A stretch of 64,000 nucleotides of DNA, taken from assembly GCA_033725935.1 (NCBI GenBank), contig MU867107.1, positions 239,112 through 303,111 on the forward strand, in the 5' to 3' direction. Source of the DNA: Cladorrhinum sp. PSN259 (Eukaryota; Ascomycota; Sordariomycetes; Sordariales; Podosporaceae). A model generated the notes under the pieces. It was not told where the DNA came from, searched no databases, and saw nothing but the letters and a program-made list of their open reading frames with translations. A program made the position numbers and the translations under genes. Positions 1-10,399 of this stretch are shown in pieces. Position 1 is the stretch's first letter. The number at the start of each line of letters is the position of its first letter.

Positions 1-161
1 GCTGATAGCTAGCTACTTAACCGTCACGGTAATGTATGTAAACAACAGACACGACTCCTCCAATGACTTGATATATCATGAATATAAACAACCTCGGTGC
101 CGATTTGTTGCTCGCTTTTTTTTTTCGGTCCCCTTATTGCTGAGAACTCCGGACAGCTCGA

Positions 162-1039
162 TCAAAAGTCCAGAATTGCCCAAGTCACGTCATCCACCGT
201 AGTATATACCAATCCTTGTCCCAACAACTCGTCTGCTGCACCCGTAACATCTCTTGCTGACATGCCAGTCCCTGATACAATATCGTTGATGTTGATGCCG
301 GAAGTTCCCTCAGCAGAACCGGCCAAGAAGTCGTACAACCGCTGAGCAAGGCGCGAGCAGTTGGCCGTTTTGTTCGCATTGCTGCCACCATCCACAAACA
401 TGCTATCACTGTCATGACCTGCCCCGCCGACACTACCAACACCACCACCCCCTCCTCCAGGGCCCTTGGCAATGCATAAGTGCACGTACGTCGCTTCTAA
501 CAGATGATAGTTCACCTCATTGAAATCGTCAATCGCGCGCATGTGGTGCGCGCCGATGTGCAGTTTGCCATTGAAGCTCTGGATCCTCCCCAACACGCGA
601 ACATAAGTGTCCAGACCGAACTTGGACTCGTTGTCGCCTGCTTTCTCCGGATCAATCCACTTCTTGACGTCGATCGTTCCAGTGCCGTCGTCTACTTTGT
701 AGGTGATATTTGTGACTTGTGGGTTGACGGAGCGGACCTGGCCTACAAAGGTTACCTGAGTGATTGGCTGGCCGTCGAGCTGGAGTTCTGAGTCGTTGTA
801 GCCCGCTTTGCAGTCTAGAAGCTGTTTGATGGTTACTGGTCGGAGGAACTCGTCGACGTAGCTCTTTTTTTGTCCCTGGCTGCCTTGTTGCGAGCCGCCC
901 ATGAAGCCGCCGCCATCGTCCGTGCCGGCTTGGGCGCCGTAGCCTGTTCGTTGGAAGCCGCCGTAAGATGCTTTTTTTTTGGAGAGAATGGTTAGAAATG
1001 AGCAGGAGAAATGGTTCTGGGAATCTGTGACATACTCAT
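162..1039 (-). CDS. rpa2: Replication protein A 32 kDa subunit (RPA2)
   Basis: Middle subunit of the heterotrimeric nuclear single-stranded-DNA-binding complex used in replication, repair and recombination. Coding exons are 1039-1036 and 970-162, giving 270 residues. The first coding exon is only four bases (ATGA); the intron runs from a GTATGT donor to an AG at 972-971, and the joined start reads MTSYGGFQRTGYGAQ, the Gly/Tyr-rich start usual for fungal RPA2. A single OB-fold follows at about residues 70-165 (VTFVGQVRSVNPQVTNITYK, then DDGTGTIDVKKWID). A glycine-rich linker lies near 172-186 and a C-terminal winged helix at about 205-270. Length matches the family. An internal ATG at 902 gives a 246-residue product without the N-terminal region, but the spliced start fits the family better. 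Its start faces the DUF202 gene. Confidence 0.93.
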
Positions 1040-1635
1040 TTCTGCTTTGGTTTGGTCCGATGTCTTATGGTTGTTATTTGTACACAACTGGGTGCGAGGG
1101 GTAAATTGAAGGTTGAGATAAACTGAGACCGGGATGCGCGAGACGAAAGACGCGTGTTAGAGCCTGGAGGACGCGTTCAAGCGAGTCAACCACTCAAACG
1201 CGTGCCCCGCACCTTTTACGATAAGCTCGTGGAACGTGCGAAGATCCGATAAGCGGCGGATAACGGAAGTCGACCTTGACCGTGGAAACTGGGAAGAGCT
1301 TCAGGAATCAGAACTCGTTCAAATTAATACACTCTAACAACTCATTTCATCTGCTTATAGATTTCGTTTTGACTCTCAACTTTTTGCAAACCGTGATATC
1401 AATCTCCGTCTCAAAAATCTGGCCCGTGTTACAGTTGGCTACCTGTATACCATATCCCGAAGCGGCAAAGCGGGTCTCACCAACAAACTCACCTCAAACA
1501 GTCCCCTTCTCATCTGATTGAACAATGGCGTCATATCAAACATAAACATCCAATCTCACAAGCAAAGCAAATATCACTTCACCTGCACTCAGACACCGGT
1601 ACTGCATCTCATTCTCTCTCATAAATACCCCAAAA
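1040..1635. promoter_or_regulatory. Divergent intergenic region, RPA2 / DUF202 gene
   Basis: About 600 bases separate two divergent start codons, so the region should hold both promoters and 5' leaders. A CA-rich stretch leads up to the ATG at 1636. I see no recognisable gene or specific factor site. Confidence 0.4.
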
Positions 1636-2313
1636 ATGACACCTCCAGACCAAATCGAACATGACGACGACGACCCCCTCGGCCTAGACGAAGAAGGCCT
1701 CTTCGCCCACATAACCTGCTGCACGCCCTACACTTCCTGCGTCCAGCCCGTCGACCTCTCAACCGCCCCTTCTTTTACCAAGGCTTTCTATCTTCCTCCG
1801 ATATTTGGCCCCTTAATCTTCAACAATGAAAGCAGCGATTGCCGAGACCACTGCGCCAACGAGCGGACATTTCTCTCATACCTCCGTCTGTCTATTTACA
1901 TGGCCATAGTTTCGGTGGCTATTGTGCTCTCGTTTCACTTGCGCAAGACGGCGTCAGAGCTTGAACTGCGCATGGCGATGCCGCTGGGAGGGATATTTTG
2001 GGCTTTGTCTGTTTGTTGTCTTGGTGTCGGGTTTGCTAATTATATCAGTGAGTCTGGCATATAAATTTGCCCAAGTGGAGGAGGCGTTAATGTCGTTGTG
2101 TGATTCAGAGACGGTGAATAAGTATAGCAGGAGAGTAGCGATAGTGCAAAGTGGGTGGAAGACGCAGACGGTAAGATATTTTCCTGTATTAAATACGAAT
2201 GGTGAGTGGCTAATAGGATTTGACAGGTAATGGCAGCAACGGCTCTATCCATCGCCGGAGCTTGTGTATCATTATTGGTGATAAACAAGTTGAGTGAGGG
2301 AGCGGATGAGTAA
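1636..2313 (+). CDS. DUF202 (YidH-type) membrane protein
   Basis: Small integral membrane protein of the DUF202 family. Exons 1636-2047, 2109-2170 and 2227-2313 join in frame to 186 residues. The hallmark ANERTFLSYLRLS precedes the first membrane span (about 82-101); further spans lie at about 115-137 and 159-178. The splices are supported by the joined sequence NYIKTVNKYSRRVAIVQSGW, which is typical of fungal DUF202 proteins. The N-terminal 50 residues are acidic and then cysteine-containing, and probably face the cytosol. Fungal relatives include a domain resembling the VTC-complex subunit Vtc1, but this gene lacks SPX or polymerase domains and its function is unknown. Both introns are short (61 and 56 bases) with GT-AG ends. 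Confidence 0.85.
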
Positions 2314-2497
2314 ACAAATCAACACTCTAGTGTGATTGCCCTGCAATTTTATGAGAACTAGGAAATGAAGAAATAAAATATAACCATAATGATGCTAACC
2401 ATGATATTTCCAAATAGCCCATACTTCCATGCGTTGCGAAACATGAGTAGCGTGCATCATATAGGGAGACCTGAGATGGATCACTAACAGTCACTCG

Positions 2498-4708
2498 TTA
2501 TACCTTTTTGGTACAGAACAAATCACCCATATCCTCCCTCGGCACCAAATCTTCCGATGTCAACGCCTCACACCCACCCACGGCTCTTCTGAAGTCATAT
2601 GCATAATCTGCTGCAAAAGCATCCAAATTCAGCAAGTCCGTAGGATTACCGTTCCACAGCAGGAGCGGCATTTCGTCAAATGATGGCAATGCCTGCTGCA
2701 GAACTGGCCTTGATGAAGTACCAATGGCAATCTCATCCTTATCGTTCGACATGACTGAATCTTTTTCGAGATCACTTTCGTATTCCTCGGGTGCTCGGTA
2801 CAGTTCATTGTGGATAGTCGCCAGGGTGCTGGCTATGGTTTTGCTGGGGTAGTACGTCCAGTATCCCCTGGCGCGCGTGAGGCGGAGGGCGTGTTCCAGC
2901 CAGGCTGGGTACTGCTTGCTGACTAATTTCTCTGAGAAGAAGGGTGGGTTGGTGGCGTGTTGTAACTGGAGAGTCTTAGAGACGAGATTGTGGAGCTCTA
3001 TCCATTTCGAACCTAGGTAGAGCATAGCGTTGCTGTTTGGTGATTGCCAGAGGAAGGGTGAATCTTCAATGGACTTTTTACTGTATTTATTTGGAGAAGG
3101 TGGATTTAAAGGTTGTGAGGCGTTTAGGGAAGTCGTCGGCAGCTCCAGGCTGAACCCAAGAAGCCTTGAGTCCCATTCCTGTATCAGGGACGAAGTTGAG
3201 TAGGCGTATTCGAGCAGAGCGTATTTGAGATCTGTTTGGATTGACATTAATTTCTAGTTCGTTCCATTGTCTGCCGAAATAACTCACAGTGGAAGAAGCT
3301 GGGTGATAGTTGCGCTTGAGGTGACAGCACGAGAATGTGGGAGTATTTCGGGTTCGCAGGCCAGAAAGACTCCAGGAACCGGACTGAACTTTCCCCCTCA
3401 CTCAGTCTCGTGGTTGGAATGCGATGCCTGAGAGTAAGCTGGCGAGTATGGGTGGGATTCAGTGCGCGGGCGGGCGGCCAATGAAACCCTTTAAGGAATT
3501 CAGTAGTCGCAGGGTCTACATCGTGAGGCAATTCAATGGTTAGGTGGGGGGTCGCGCCAGCAGAGAAGTCAGCAGCTGATAGGGATCTGAGCAGCCGAGT
3601 GAGGCTTCCAGAAGCGCCAGGTGCTGCGTGAATCAAGATGTCGACACTGATCTTATCCCAAGCTGTTTCTGTTAGTATCAACCCGAGGAGAGTCCCCAAC
3701 TGACCTGCACTTACCTGCCAATGAACGGCTATCAAGCTTGGTTATCCATCCAAGTCTTGAGTAAGCATTTTCAGGAAGCTCTATGAGTGGGATACCAGAC
3801 TGAGGAGCCTGCTTTCGAACCGCTCGAAGAAAGTAGTCCTCTTCTTCCCCAGAAACATCGATAAACACGGTTTGCGGGTGCATATAATTATTGATATGAT
3901 CTACCACTCAGTTAGAACAGTGATGAAAGCACAATCTTGTCCATAAGAAATCTCACATAAAGCACGGCGAGAACTGAGGTCAAGACGGTTGGTAGTCGAA
4001 ATTGGTGCATAATCCGGGCGAGCATCTGGTACGTACAATTACCCATGATTAGCTTGGTTCATGATGGCCTATGGTAGCAGACGCCATACCGTGGAATATT
4101 ATCTGGCATGACTCGTCGATGCCATTAACAATTCGAAGCGCCTTGATATCGATATCGCTCCCGCCCATTAAAGCAAAATGCACGTAGTTCCTCGCCTCAA
4201 TACCCATATCACACGCCATTGGAAGCAACAGACTAGCGCTCTTCAGGCTCGCAGCAGCAAATAAGACATTTTTATTGACAGGGCTGCTGCCCTGCGTGCT
4301 GGATATCGACTGTAGAGTATGAGCGAGTTTCCGGAACATGATAGGTCCATCGTGATCTCCGTGTGTTACAGATGAGGTGGTGGGCTCGGGTTTCGGCTCT
4401 TTTGGTCGCTCAGGTTTTCGATGAGGCTTCAACTGAGGCATCGAGCCCGGCATCACCGCATTACCTGCCGGGGGTTGACGATATGTTGGATGTCGGCGAT
4501 CTCTTATCGGTACATCGGTCGGCAGGTTTTGAATAAAGAAATATATAAAGATGCCAAGTCCAAGCACGATAGCAAGTCGTTTCAAGGTCTTGCGAGGAGG
4601 GGCCCTTGGGGCTGCGCTCCATGGCGCACGAGTTGATGGAACCTTGCCTGGTCTGTGGTCATCATCCTTCTTCACCAATCCTTCGTCGTCCTTGCTAAAG
4701 AATCCCAT
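2498..4708 (-). CDS. Putative family-2-like glycosyltransferase, type II membrane protein
   Basis: Five exons (4708-4090, 4025-3957, 3900-3715, 3662-3288, 3231-2498) join to 660 residues, and every junction keeps the frame. A basic, proline-rich cytosolic N-terminus is followed by one membrane span (about 44-61) and a proline-rich stem, the topology of a Golgi type II enzyme. The lumenal part contains VNKNVLFAAASLKSASLLLP, HDARPDYAPIST, the YHINNYMHPQTVFID segment and the SHILVLSPQAQLSP segment. I recall these blocks from a conserved fungal family annotated as 'glycosyltransferase 2'. The segment ending in LSPQAQ sits where a nucleotide-sugar-binding strand would be expected, but no classical DXD motif is obvious. 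Substrate and linkage are unknown. The gene starts divergently from Syo1. Confidence 0.75.
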
Positions 4709-5335
4709 TTTTTAGGCGCGCCCAGTGCCAATCCTAACTCCTCCTTGCCTGGTAAATGTCTCGACTTGTCTTCCAGGGTGTCTTATCTCGGTCGATCGAT
4801 CAGGTACTGGATATGCTGGTTGCGCGAGACCACATTTTACTCGTGGGAGAAGTGATCGACTGTCATTGGAACGAGTAAGCGGCGGATTGGAGTTGGTGTC
4901 AGGATGTCAGTTCATCGCGACACGAGAATATGTGTGTTGAATTTGACGATACACTCCCACGGGTGCTCCCGTTAGCTGAAATGCTGAGGTGAGCGAAGAG
5001 CGAGGCGGGCTTTGTTCCGAGCGCGCTGTGCGGGAGTTGGACCTGGGGTTCAACGTGGCTCCCGCTAAGCCAAGCCGCTAATGCAGATCAGTGGCCCCTG
5101 AAAGACAGGGTCGCCCTATCTGCGGGGCACAACCATGGGAAGAATTGTGGGACCTACAGCAAAAAAAGTCCAAAAGTTTTCAGACCCATCAAGGACACCC
5201 CACCAGGTATCGTCGCCCACCACAACCAAGTAAATACACTAAAAGAGTGGCAGGTAACAGGAAAAGAGCACTTGGTAGCAGGGCAGAAACTACAATTTTT
5301 CTGCACCAAATCGCTTCATATTTCTGGTCACAAAA
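4709..5335. promoter_or_regulatory. Divergent intergenic region, glycosyltransferase-like gene / Syo1
   Basis: About 630 bases between divergent starts. It probably carries both promoters and the leader of Syo1, which ends in an A-rich context (cacaaaaATGG). No additional gene is visible. Confidence 0.35.
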
Positions 5336-7399
5336 ATGGCCAAATCACGCAAGAACAGAGTGCGCCCGAACCGCGCAGACCCCATCGCAAAGCCGGTTAA
5401 GCCTCCATCCGATCCTGAGCTCGCAAAGCTTCGCGAGGACAAGATTTTGCCAGTCCTTAAGAACCTCCAGAACCCAGAGGCCAAGTTAAGAACACAGGCC
5501 GCCGGTGCCATCGCCAACATCGTCGAGGACTCCAAGTGCAGGAAACTCCTGCTCCGGGAAAAGGTCGTCCACATCGTCCTCACAGAGACTCTGACCGACA
5601 ACAGCATCGACAGCCGGGCAGCTGGCTGGCATATTCTCAAGGTCCTTGCCCAAGAGGAGGAAGCAGACTTTTGCGTTCACTTATTCAGACTTGATGTTTT
5701 GACGGCCATCGAGCATGCTGTCAAGGCCATATTTGAGACCATCACGGCCGCCGAGCCTGCTTTTTCAAAGTTGCTCAAAGCCCAGCAGCGCATTGTCTGG
5801 GAGATGTCGACTTCACTCCTGGCGCTGTTGAATCTCTTGGGTATGGCCAAGGAAGAGATTGCTACTGCTATTGTCGCTAACCAGACGATCCTCCGGTTCC
5901 TTTTCCGGCTGGTCACGACCGACATTGCTCCCCAGGAGGTCTATGAAGAAGCTTTCTCATGCCTCACCACACTCTCTGAGGACAACCTCGAACTAGGGCA
6001 GGCTGTGACAAACGACCAGGAGACGCATTGCTATGATGTCCTTCTCAAGCTCGCCTCAGGAACGGGACCAAAAGCAGTGCCTGCCAGTGGTGTACTGCAC
6101 AACGTGTTCTCATCACTCCAATGGTTCGATCACAGCCCAGGCAAGGATGGAGCTTCTGATGCTATTCTAATCCCCGGTCTTACTCGCGCCTTGGAACAGG
6201 TCACTTCAAGCAGCTTGGTAAGCAACGGTGTCTCAACATCTGTAGGAATCACCCAGCTGGCACTGGAGATTCTGGCTTCCATTGGGACGGATTTGCGTGA
6301 AGCTCTCGAGAAGGGCAACCGCCCACAACCCAAGGCTCCTGGCGCCTTGGTCGCTCCCGAGGAGGAATGGAACGGCATCGAGGACGACGCTGATGCGATG
6401 GATGTAGATGATGATGCCGAAGCGGGCGAAGACGGCGCTGAGGATGATGACGATGAAGATATTGATGGAGGAGATGAGGAAGAGGAGGGCGAAGAAGACG
6501 ACGATGACGACATCGGCGATCTCGAAGAAGACATGGACCGCGTAACAGGGGTAGACGACTTCGTGGAGGAAGGCGGCCTGGACGACCTCCCCACCCTTGG
6601 GGCGCTCATCCAGAAAGCCATCCCGCAAGTGGTCCGCCTCGGAAACCTTCCCACTGACAATGAAGAGAGCCTTGCCGTGCGATCACACGCTATCTCCGCA
6701 CTCAACAACATTTCTTGGACGATCTCTTGCATCGAATTTGCGGGCGGCGAGAATGATAACATTTTCGAAGCGTGGTACCCAGCAGCCAAGAAGATTTGGC
6801 AAAAGGTGATATCGCCTATCCTCGAAGCCGACAACGCAGATTTGGAGCTGGCGACTCAGGTGACGAGCTTGGCCTGGGCCGTTGCCCGCAGTCTCAACGG
6901 AAAGACTCCGCTGAGCGGCAACCAGCACCGCAAGTTCATGTCGCTCTACCATGCATCCAAAAACCAGCATGCTCAGCAAAAGCCAATAGAAGGAGCGGAA
7001 CAAGAAGACCCAATGCAGGGCCTGGGGGTCAAATGCGTTGGTGTCTTGGGTGCTCTCGCCCGCGACCCAGCGCCGCTCAACGTCAACCGTGAAATTGGAG
7101 TCTTCCTCATCACCCTGCTTGATAGTGTCGACAACGACAAGAGCATCCGCCCTGCGGATGTCGTCGAGGCTCTGAACCAGATCTTTGATATTTACGGAGA
7201 CGAGGAGGTAGAGTGCGACAAGGAAGTCTTTTGGAAGGATGGGTTCCTCAAGCATCTGGAGGACTTCCTGCCCACGCTTAAAACACTGGCTAAGGGAATC
7301 GACAAGAGGGCTCAGACTGAGTTGAGAACAACAGCTGATGAGGCTATCCTCAATCTGGGTAGATTTGTGAACTACAAGAAGAAGCATGTACCAAAGTGA
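5336..7399 (+). CDS. syo1: Symportin Syo1, ARM/HEAT-repeat ribosomal-protein import chaperone
   Basis: Uninterrupted reading frame of 687 residues, close to the roughly 675-residue Chaetomium Syo1. In that fungus Syo1 escorts Rpl5 and Rpl11 together into the nucleus with Kap104 and delivers them for 5S RNP assembly; the same role is inferred here. The basic start MAKSRKNRVRPNRADPIAKP resembles the known import-signal region. Armadillo repeats begin with the LPVLKNLQNPEAKLRTQAAG stretch. A very acidic loop of Asp/Glu runs at about residues 348-400, and helical repeats resume after it. The C-terminus is conserved in style (TADEAILNLGRFVNYKKKH). The ATG has a strong context and no intron is needed. 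Confidence 0.9.
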   Translation: MAKSRKNRVRPNRADPIAKPVKPPSDPELAKLREDKILPVLKNLQNPEAKLRTQAAGAIANIVEDSKCRKLLLREKVVHIVLTETLTDNSIDSRAAGWHILKVLAQEEEADFCVHLFRLDVLTAIEHAVKAIFETITAAEPAFSKLLKAQQRIVWEMSTSLLALLNLLGMAKEEIATAIVANQTILRFLFRLVTTDIAPQEVYEEAFSCLTTLSEDNLELGQAVTNDQETHCYDVLLKLASGTGPKAVPASGVLHNVFSSLQWFDHSPGKDGASDAILIPGLTRALEQVTSSSLVSNGVSTSVGITQLALEILASIGTDLREALEKGNRPQPKAPGALVAPEEEWNGIEDDADAMDVDDDAEAGEDGAEDDDDEDIDGGDEEEEGEEDDDDDIGDLEEDMDRVTGVDDFVEEGGLDDLPTLGALIQKAIPQVVRLGNLPTDNEESLAVRSHAISALNNISWTISCIEFAGGENDNIFEAWYPAAKKIWQKVISPILEADNADLELATQVTSLAWAVARSLNGKTPLSGNQHRKFMSLYHASKNQHAQQKPIEGAEQEDPMQGLGVKCVGVLGALARDPAPLNVNREIGVFLITLLDSVDNDKSIRPADVVEALNQIFDIYGDEEVECDKEVFWKDGFLKHLEDFLPTLKTLAKGIDKRAQTELRTTADEAILNLGRFVNYKKKHVPK

Positions 7400-7970
7400 G
7401 TTAGAAGTCCGAAAAGGTTGGACAAAAATGGGCCAATAGGATGTTTGAGCAACACAGTGGCATTTGGAAGCATGTATCTCCTATTCAAAATGGCAGATAT
7501 GTACACAAAGGACACGAAAAATGTATAACGTGTTATGGGACATATTGTGACATTTTTCAGAGTCAAATCATATCTTGTCAGTCAGTCAGTCAGTTGTAGT
7601 GTCTCACTCACCTTGAGTAGAGGACTTGATAGATATCAAGGCCTGAAGAAAATCAAAAAAGAGGTCAGAATCAAGAACCATGTTTCACTCTCAGGTTTGG
7701 AAGGACAGACCATTCAGGGTCAATTGACCAGATGTGTAGACGGGGTTTGTGGTTTTCCCAGTCTTCAAGAAATTTGTTGGCTAACATGATCATTCCTATG
7801 GTCAGAGTCAAAAAAGAGCCCTCTGCTCCGAGGATAAACTCACGAATGTAAAAGGCTCCGTCTCCCAATGTCCGTCCAAACGCCACCCGAATATGATCAA
7901 GTAATAAATACCCAGTACGCCGTCTGCAACGCCGTGTCAGAAGAACAATGAATAGCTTTCTCCCCCTCTG
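7400..7970. other. Convergent 3' region between Syo1 and the J-protein gene
   Basis: Contains the probable 3' UTRs of both convergent genes, a short tetranucleotide repeat (GTCA units) near 7577-7595, and the possible cyclin-like relic listed separately. Nothing else is recognised. Confidence 0.4.
7671..7933 (-). pseudogene. Possible relic of a cyclin-like gene
   Basis: On the minus strand, after a possible acceptor near 7926, an open stretch reads YLLLDHIRVAFGRTLGDGAF and then meets a GTGAGT donor. Joining it to the next AG gives IRMIMLANKFLEDWENH, which resembles the helix 'LMLANKFLDD' of fungal cyclin N-terminal boxes. No start codon, no remaining cyclin box and no good C-terminus are visible before a stop at 7671. 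I read it as a decayed fragment. The family assignment rests on one short motif, so it could also be chance or an unannotated exon. Confidence 0.2.
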
Positions 7971-8770
7971 TCAACCGATCGGCTTCAACTTCTGCTTCTT
8001 CTTCTTCTTCTCCGGCTCGCCAGACGACCCTCCAGTCTTACCCTTCTGGAACTGCCTCCAGCTGTCGATCCTCTGATCTCTTGTCGCCTCCCAATCCTCC
8101 TCATGCTGTCTCTTCTTCTTGCGCTGCTCCAACTCTTCATCCTGCCGACGCTGCTCGCGGCCTTCCTCCTGCATTTGCGCCTTCATTTGTCTTCTGCGTC
8201 GGTGCTCGTTCTCAATCAGCACAAACTTGGTCTTTTCGTCCCATTTCTTATCGAAATCTTCTGTCTTGAGTTCTGGAGAGTCGACCGTCCACTTGTGCTC
8301 GCGCATGACCAACATGCGCGCGTCAGCGATGGCTTCGTCTAGGTTTGCACGGTGCTTCTCGTCCATAAGCTCAGTTTGGGCTTTTTTAAGGCGGTCGAAC
8401 GCATCGGGAGCTAAGGGGTTTTTGGTCTTGTCTGGATGGATGAGGAGGGATTTCTTGCGGTAGAGGTTCTTGATGTCTGATTCTGGGGCGCCTGGCTTGA
8501 GGCCGAGGACTGCGTAGCTGAGAGGGAGGTTTAGTATTGAGTGAGATGGTAGAGCGGAGAATTGGTGGGCTTACGCATTGAGTCGGAAAGCTTTAAGAAT
8601 TCGATCAATTTCCGCATCCTGGATTCGTTAGTTGGAGATATTCAGACGGGGGGAATGAGCTGAGGGAGGTAGTGGGAACAACGCACCTTATCCCATTCCT
8701 TGGCCTCTGCTTCGAGCACTTCCAGCGCATCGCGCGTATCGGCCGGCTTGTCGTCCTTTTTGTCTGTCAT
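7971..8770 (-). CDS. J-domain protein, Spf31/DNAJC8 type
   Basis: Exons 8770-8687, 8618-8575 and 8517-7971 join to 224 residues. The J-domain occupies about residues 42-95: YAVLGLKPGAPESDIKNLYR is followed by the catalytic HPD tripeptide (about 70-72) that stimulates Hsp70 ATPase. The C-terminal half is a highly charged helix rich in Arg, Glu and Gln and ends in a lysine-rich tail. This architecture and length match S. pombe Spf31 and human DNAJC8, which are associated with spliceosomes, so a nuclear role in splicing is inferred. The tail KKKKKQKLKPIG could serve as a nuclear localisation signal. The gene converges on Syo1. Confidence 0.88.
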
Positions 8771-9300
8771 AATTTTAGGGAGAAAAGATTGTGAAAGAAA
8801 GCTTTTGGCCAAGCAATCAGAATCGTGGTTTGGTTGAATCCGGCTAGAGCGGTAAGGTAAACAGCAGGAAGTGGTCGAGATGCATGCGACAGTCTACCTC
8901 ACAGTGACAGCGAGGCGATAAGGAAACGATAAGCAATTGGGCCCCACTTATTTTTGCGAACCTCAGAGCCCGCTGAAGGACAATCGATTCTTCCTGCCCC
9001 GGAGCTCATTTTATGAACTGACATTCGGCAGACTACCGTGTGTTGAGATGAGCACCTACTTGAATCCAGAATACCGGCGTGAAGGAGGTGCACTGCTTCT
9101 TGAGCCAGTAGATGCTGCTAAGTTTCCTTCATTACCGGGGCCTATTTTTGAAGATTTGAGTATGCAACTTTTCGGTGGCGCGCTCAGAGCGGACAAACAT
9201 CCATGTTTGATAATGATAAGAGGGATAAGAGGTTTGAAGTCACTATTGTATGACATTTGGGAAGGCTTGTCTGGACCGTGTTGGGCACACAAAGCCAACA
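8771..9300. other. Intergenic region upstream of the J-protein gene
   Basis: Probable promoter of the J-protein gene next to the 3' side of a decayed membrane-protein gene. Open frames across 8900-9360 exist on both strands but none resembles a known family. Confidence 0.3.
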
Positions 9301-10399
9301 GCAGAGAAAACAATTGGAAATCCATCTCGGTCTATCATACTGAAAGGAGCCCGGAATTTTAGTCATGTAGGCCACATCTTTTAGTTTTCAAGAAGGAGCA
9401 CGTAGGTAATAGCCGCCGAAATAGCAAAAGAAAACGTCATGATCTCGAGTTAGATCGTGGGCAGCCGGTAGTAGAGCCGCAAGCAAGCTGCAGGACAAAC
9501 CAGATGATCTGGACCGGCGCTACCAGCTTAACAACGGCATCACCTTTGTTGCGGTCGTTACGATCTTTCACATCCAAGGACGGTAGTTTATCAGTGATGC
9601 CCATCTCCCGGGTCAGAAGCGGTTGATGGGCGCCCAGGACCCAGACATCGCCCTGCAACCTACGAACATTGCAAACCCGGCTTGAGTAATGCCCGGTCGT
9701 TCTTCTCGTCAGGGCGTCAATCTACCTCACCCACTTCACTTGACACTGATTGCCTCAGCCATTCTGTAGAAAGGCCACGAGAAGCCTTGAAGAGATGAAC
9801 TAGCCTACGCCTTATGGGAAGAGTAAGAGTGAAATCTGGGCCGGGCAGGCTAGACATCTCGATATCACGTTCTGCAAGACCCGGAGCGGCCTCAATAGTT
9901 GCTGACAGTGAAGAGACCTTGGGCAGCTGCTTAGATTCGGCGTTGTCGTGAGTTATCAGCGCCCCTCCAACTTCAATCGGAGCAACCTCCCCCGGGTTGA
10001 ACTTGATAGCAAACCCTCCCATGTTGGCGGGACATGTGTGCGATGTGGTTCATGGAGCCCCGTCCTTCTTGCTATACTCCTCAAATTGCTTCTTCAGAAC
10101 CTTTACGCTCCGGTAGTCGCTCCAAGCCTTCCCGAGTGCGCATTCCGGCGCGAGTATGTTCCAACCCATCCATTTGGCTTTGGTAGCGAACCGAGTAGCT
10201 GCAAGCACAAGCTTTTGCTTTTTGTTGCCCTCGACGAGGGTTGACTGCGTAGGCACGTTCAGATGGAGGACAGACCATGTGCAGATGAGCAACACGCTGG
10301 CGCATTCCCATAGAGTACTGAGGGTTCTCTGATGTGCGGGGCAGAAACAAATGTGACGCCCTCGGGCGGGAGGGTGCAATTGCTGGTAAAAGTGACCAT
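9300..10399 (-). pseudogene. Broken copy of a multicopy fungal multi-pass membrane protein
   Basis: Pieces of one protein family lie in order on the minus strand. From an ATG at 10399: MVTFTSNCTLPPEGVTFV, then after a one-base frameshift near 10326 LSTLWECASVLLICTWSVLH. Next come KWMGWNILAPECALGKAW, then, past a TGA at 10052-10050, TTSHTCPANMGGFAIKFNP. After another TGA (9719-9717) and a frame change come GDVWVLGAHQ, GDAVVKLVAPVQIIWFVLQL and, in yet another frame, LPTI-stop-LEIMTFSFA. I recognise these blocks from memory as the expanded family of fungal hypothetical membrane proteins that share TLPPEG, HLNVP, ANMGGF, GDVWVLD and LPSTQLE motifs. Two stops, at 9452-9450 and 9383-9381, could come from CAA to TAA changes. 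The function of the family is unknown. The 3' limit is approximate. Confidence 0.75.

Noticed and set aside
6130..6834. 234-codon serine-rich minus-strand frame
   Set aside because: Its Ser runs are the antisense of the Asp/Glu codons of the Syo1 acidic loop.
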